A stretch of DNA of 64,000 bases from Branchiostoma floridae (Eukaryota; Chordata; Leptocardii; Amphioxiformes; Branchiostomatidae). The notes under the pieces were generated by a model, which saw nothing but the letters and a program-made list of their open reading frames with translations, did not search any database and was not told the DNA's origin. The stretch spans positions 19,950,789-20,014,788 of the forward strand of contig NC_049981.1 of assembly GCF_000003815.2 (NCBI RefSeq). The letters are read 5' to 3'. A program made the translations under genes and the position numbers. Below, piece after piece: positions 58,573-64,000 of the stretch (position 1 is its first letter; every line of letters starts with the position of its first letter).

Positions 58573-61500
58573 AAACTGAGTGTGATACTAGTAGAACTGA
58601 ACTGCCATCAGTAAAATACCGGGTAGCCAGACTCCTAGAGCCTGGCCAGAGGTTGCAAACGTTGGCCTGATTTGAACCCTAGATTGAACCAGTGTCTTGA
58701 GGAGAGCCTCGTTTTAAGACTGACCAGGTTAAGTAGAGTATGCCCTTATCTGAGCGAATGAAACCAATCAGTTCCTTGCATAGCTTTTACTTACAGTGAG
58801 GTTATTTGTTTAGTGTCTTTAGTAGGTAAGTAGAAGTAAGAATCGAAGGGACCCAAGTTGGTGAGTGCATTGGTGACGCAGGTGTCTGTTATGTCACAAT
58901 AGTCTTTGCTTATTTGCATGTAAAAACCCTTCATCAGGTGTATAACGTAGCTTGCATTTGTGTTGACGTACAGTGGCGACAGAGGCGTACGCCTACTTGA
59001 TTTTTGCCCAAGGCAAAATACGCTCCTTTGCTGGTTAGACACTAACAGCTGGAAGACATGCCTTTTTTTTTATTGTTAAGTTATTTTGGTGAGGACTTGT
59101 TGGAAAGCTTTCAAAGATTTTGTTTTAAAGGCTTGAAAGTTGACAGGTTATGCCAAAGGAACAAGACTGTCATATGTGATTAGAGTACCAAGCAACAGTG
59201 CAAGTTTCCAAAGGGAGTTATTTTTGGCATGATAAAAAGAGGGTTACAACCTCTAAACCTGTTCACTTGGTCTGTCACATGTGGGATTCATCTTGGACTT
59301 AATTTGAGGTGGCTTGAAATTATCCAAGTGATATATTCTTAGAAATCACCAGGGATTAGCCTACCAAGGTCAAATGGGGACAATATCTATTTCTGTTGAA
59401 AACACATTCGTGATAGGGCTATACCACTTATCTCCTTGGTAGGGGTGGAGAAATACACCCAGCAAAAATGTTTTTCATCTACAGGAAAAGATAATGATTT
59501 TTTTCCTTTGAATGATAGATTATTGCATTGGTTTAATGATTTAAACTTTTTACATTGCTTAAACTAAAGTGATAGTTAGGATACCTTTCAGATTTCTTCT
59601 GCAATTATTGGTACATTCAACATTTTGCTCTTGGATTTCCCTTGTTCAAGTTGCAGGCAACACCTGCTATGAACACAATTACATACCTACAGAATATTGT
59701 CATTTCATAGTTACAGAGTGATCATTATATCTTTCAAACAGTAACAAATCTGTCTCACACTTGTACAAGCAGATAATAGTACTAGCTTGCAGCCAGTAGT
59801 TGATGAGAGAAAATTATTTCATGTCTGTATTGGTCTCATAGGCAAGAAAGCCATAATGTTTGTTTGGAACAAAGGAGAAAGTTGTGCTGCTGTGGATAGC
59901 AACTTCCCTCCTTCCTTATTACTTTTGGTCTGTCCCCACTCATTTGTCAGCAAAAAAAATTGGAGTTGTGTTAGACTAAATGCTGTCTCCAAAGTTTGTT
60001 TGCCAAATGAAGTCCTTGGCTTGGTCATCCCATTTGCACCATGGTCTGCAGATGAAAGGCTGGGAGTGATTGAAACTGCCACTCTGACTGCAGGGTACTG
60101 CATCTAATGGAGATGGAGATCGCTCTCTGAAGGATCCTGCTACATCCAGATATCAGTTATGGATTTTTGGCCTCCCTTCTCCACCTCCCTGTCTATTGTG
60201 TCGTTTGTCTTTGTCACTGGTGTGGTGCCAGCATATAGAACACCTTGTCTGAGATGAGCACACAGTGCAGCAATCAGTCAGCTGTTGACCCCAAGCATAG
60301 GTCAGCCAGTCAGCTATGACAAGTTTACATTGCCAGCCTTGTCAGTGCCACTCTGTAGAAGGTAAAGCCACAGCCTTGCCCCAGCCCTGCCCCTCTGCAT
60401 ACTTTAGGATAAAGTTTCAGCAGAGCAGATTTCTTATCAGGAGAACAAAAGGGGAATGACTCAGTCTGTTTCTTAGTGGAAAGTGTTGCAGGTTGGGGAA
60501 ATATTTGTAGTTTGCAGAATGGTGTTTACGAAATTGTTACACTTCTTTGTAGACATGAAACATGTTGGGGTGATCAGTTCTGCTGTGAAGTTGCCTGTTA
60601 TCGTGCAGTTCCTTGTCTTACAATTTACAATTCATACATCTAATTTGTTGATGACATTGAAGCTCAACTGGTAGCAACCTCAATCATGCTTGAGGCTGCA
60701 CCCATTTTTTTAAGAGACTTATATATCAATGACAAAGGAATATAGCAAACACTTGTAAATATATGCCATGCTACCAACAGCAGGGAAACTAGGCACTACA
60801 AGGGTCTGAACGAGGGAGCAAAAACAGGATGAGAATTGTCTTTGCTCCTCAACCATATTACACCACAAAAAAGTCGTTGAAAATTCTCTTGTGGACTCTG
60901 ATGGTATTGCAAATGCTGAAGCACTCCACAGCCATGAGAAAGTCCTGCTCTGGTGCTTGAGCAACACCTTTCCATTTGCAAGGTGGCAGGAGGATCTAAT
61001 TGTATTGATTCGGAGGACATTATGCGCTGGGTCTGAGTGCTCCTGATGTATCTAGTGTCAGGGCCAGATTAATTTCCAGTGTTTCAACATCTGCGTCATA
61101 AGAATCCATCAGCACAAGTTGAAATGGTACTGAGGATGCCTCTGATAGATTATGTAGGAAAAGGTCACCACCATTATTCAAAGCCTAACGGTAATGGCAT
61201 CTTTAGCTGAGTACCATCTAAATTGCAAAGCAGTGACCAGTTGAAGAGATGTGGACATGTTGCAAAGGAAGGCATTGTAGGAAATGGCCTCCTAACCAAA
61301 GTAGCTTGGTGGGTGTAGCTGTTTTTTTTCCAAATTGCAAACTCTTTCCAAATTGCTACCGGCTTCTGATTGTTGTATTCCAGGATCGGGCATTAGGTGT
61401 CAGAAAAGAATAAAGAGAATAGTTCCCAACAACCTTTTAACCTGGTTGCACACCTTTTACAAGTTTTAGTAGCTACTTCTGTACCTGTTACAAAAAAAAA

Positions 61501-64000
61501 AATATAACGTCTGGGGTCAAATGTCCAACTTAATTTTTTTATCAATTCAGTCACTTGATTTTTCTGTCCAAAAATTTCTGTAGTAAATTTTTAGTACAAG
61601 ACATTTCATTGTCCATGATGCAAAGGTACAGCTAGTTTGAGGCTTTTGTGCAAATTTTAATTTTGTCACATCCAGTCTTTCGTTACAGTTGCGGCGAGCT
61701 TTGTGGTGAGTGTTTTGAAGGTGTGGCGGGCCACATTGGCAATATGCTAGAATGTTCTGTCTTTATGGCTCCACAGGCATGCATGGGCTAACCTGGCCCA
61801 TTATTTTTCCCTGGGAAGGTGCAGAGTGTGATAAGTCAATACCTCATGAGGGAAGGTTTATAAGGCGGAAAATATGCATGGGGGGCGGCGATCCATTTCT
61901 CTGGACGGAAGTGACAAGACAATTTATAACTTGTTTGCAGTTGGATGGAACGATAATGACAATGCCTCCATGATGGCCCACACCAGTCTGATGCTTCTTG
62001 GAATCACAATATCGCTTTCCTGTTGTCTTCGCAAGGGGAGCCATTTGCTGTGGAGAGGTCTACATCAAATGTGTGATGTCATTAGTCATGATGTGCGGAG
62101 TGTGGCAGCCTGGATCGCAGGATGGTTGCTTTAAGATGCAAAGGACACAGAACGAGCTGGCATCAGGGGCCGCTGAAATGTTGAATTGTTGTCCCATCAT
62201 ATGCAACCTCCTCCATAAAAATCAGTCATTGCTTGGTGAGCAATGACTAGCTTTTGTTCAGGTTGATCATTATATTTCTTTGCACTGTATCACAGGCAGG
62301 CTAAGAATCAGCACTCAGCAAACTGATAGCAAGGTTTTCATCCTGACAAGTTGGCAGTTTAAATACTAATACTGAGTGGCTCAAATGTTTTCTTTGGGAA
62401 AGTAGAAGCACTAGTGCATCCAGAAGATTTGTAAATTAGCCTGTGTCCATTATTTGGCGTTGCCACAGTGCTGGTATATGAGAGTTAGAAACGATGCGTT
62501 CATTTACGGCCATGCCGGTTGGAGTAATGCCACAGGCATCCCAAGGGACATGGTGTCTGCTGGTGAATTCGTATGTATCAGATGCATTGGCAGTTCACCG
62601 CAGTGAGCGATGGTTCTTTGAACTTCAAGGGAAAGTTGTTTTATACCCAAGGGACACCCAGCAGGATGTTGCATCACTACTGTTTAATGTTTGTTTCCTG
62701 TATAATGTACAAATTTAGAGCTTGGCCAATGATCTGGTATTTCTTAGAATTCCACCATTAAAAATACTGTGCTAAGTTGTGGTGATTCTAGGTTTTTAGA
62801 ACTGTGCGTTGATATTTCCTCATCTTATAATCTAAATGGCCTTCACCTTGAAGGAACAAGCGATATTAGCCCACTGGCTTAAGTCATTGACGTACTTTCT
62901 TATGTTCAATCAATTCCTGGCATGTTTCCACCAGTACTAGATAAAGCAGAAGGAAGAGTAATGGGCTTGTGTACAGGATCATTACAGGATTTGTCAAGTA
63001 ACAAGAGTCTTCAAACATCTTGACTTGTGTAGACTTAACTGTCAATGGTACAGAGTTAGGCAGAAGAGATCTTGGCAGAAGGAAACCTACACCAGTGTTG
63101 ACCCCGTCTCCCCTACAATTTGTGGTGATATTTCCCTTTCCCAAAAGTAGGAAATCGGTGCTGGAAATAGGCAGCACCTTCCTGATAGTTTCCCCCTGAC
63201 CTTGCATGTTGGTGGACAAGGAAGGAAGCCACAAGGGTTGCTGTGGTCTCCGTAAGTCATCACTCTTGCATTAGGTACCAATTTCCATGACTTCCCATGT
63301 AATCGCACCCAGCGCATCCGCTTCCAACCAACAACGTGACGGCACCAGCCAGTCAATCACCTGGGGATGGCCATGCGCAATGAATACTAATGAGGCAGTT
63401 ATGTGTTTGAGAAACTTTCCGCATTTTCCAGTGGTTCAATCAATCAGGCCGTTATGCAATGTCCGTCCCCTATGCAAAGGTGTAATGGGGGAATTCGGAA
63501 TATTGAATATCTTTGGTAACAAATCGACATGCGCAGTGTTTTGAAGCCTTCATGGAAAACATGAAAAAGATTTTGCATTCAGCAATGTTTAATGAATTTC
63601 ATATCTAGTTTTTCTATTCTTGAATGATGAAATACTTTCTGAGACAGTATGAGATTGATCATTTGATTTTTATTTTATTTGTTTGACTGCAAGAAGATGT
63701 TTTATAGGTTAGGCCTGATTGTCTGAATTGCTTCAACAGAAATCATTGCTAGAAATAAACTAGGAGAGAATATATGAAATAAAAGGATATTTTCTCATTA
63801 ATATTTGCATGTCAGTGGCAGTTTCCCACTCATTATCATGTTAATGTGAAATTTCATTTCTGTTGGATTTCATTTCGATAATGATCAACAAATTATTTTT
63901 GTGTAACATAGCAATTACTCTGGTAGCTTTTGGCCTGGTGCCAAATTTCTTCACTCACTCACTCATTCATTAATTAATCTCAAGATATGTTGTTTATGAA
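58573..64000. other. non-coding region to the window end
   Basis: No exon was recognised, including the expected next ZMIZ exon (peptide like LLSSWCEELG). Open frames at 62884-63234 (minus) and 61874-62134 (plus) carry no known domain. Two blocks (61.85-62.15 and 63.29-63.54 kb) have higher CpG and less simple sequence than their surroundings and may be conserved non-coding DNA. Confidence 0.55.

Noticed and set aside
62884-63234. 116-codon minus-strand open frame
   Set aside because: No recognisable domain, no flanking exon that joins in phase, and a composition typical of non-coding DNA. A search would be needed to revive it.

Overview
The window is animal nuclear DNA: AT-rich, gene-poor, with GT-AG introns, long introns and many short palindromic transposons. 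The exon peptides, the MITE and SINE content and the intron-rich structure fit an invertebrate deuterostome, most likely a lancelet (Branchiostoma). The species call is an inference from style and remembered repeats, not from a search.

Two sets of host-type coding exons stand out. (1) On the + strand, three small exons (14632-14740, 23017-23130, 33095-33200) splice in phase into the conserved N-terminus of a ZMIZ1/ZMIZ2 (PIAS-like, SP-RING) transcriptional co-activator. They are separated by introns of 8.3 and 10.0 kb. The next conserved exon is not visible in the remaining 30.8 kb, so the right half of the window is probably the third intron. (2) At 49.9-56.9 kb lies a compact divergent gene pair whose start codons are 225 bp apart. 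The minus-strand gene has 11 exons joining in phase to a 607-residue protein with transposase-like motifs (D..HxHD..WHxxK..DTHYVESFNN). The plus-strand gene has three exons and encodes 259 residues ending in a domain like the P2X7 receptor intracellular tail (C-x2-C-x-C-x2-C, then a MPDCVLRQVRKLYPNP-type motif). Inverted, related GCGCGTGAAAA-rich repeats lie on both sides (about 48.27-48.56 kb and 57.88-58.34 kb). This pair is the best candidate for an undescribed system: a two-gene mobile element or its domesticated descendant, nested in a ZMIZ intron.

The rest is intronic or upstream DNA with recognisable repeats: TA-flanked MITEs (2.0, 7.6 and 8.0-8.9 kb), LINE remnants (10.2-10.9 and 50.5-51.7 kb), a Penelope-like remnant just upstream of ZMIZ exon 1, a multi-unit repeat at 13.0-14.1 kb, tRNA-derived SINE-like pieces, two near-perfect hairpins (21.9 and 28.7 kb), a 1.1-kb inverted-repeat element (31.25-32.33 kb), and a 135-bp insertion with a clean 13-bp target duplication (29.8 kb). 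Two runs of N (53860-53964, 56899-57206) are assembly gaps. No rRNA, canonical tRNA, CRISPR or bacterial-type features were seen.
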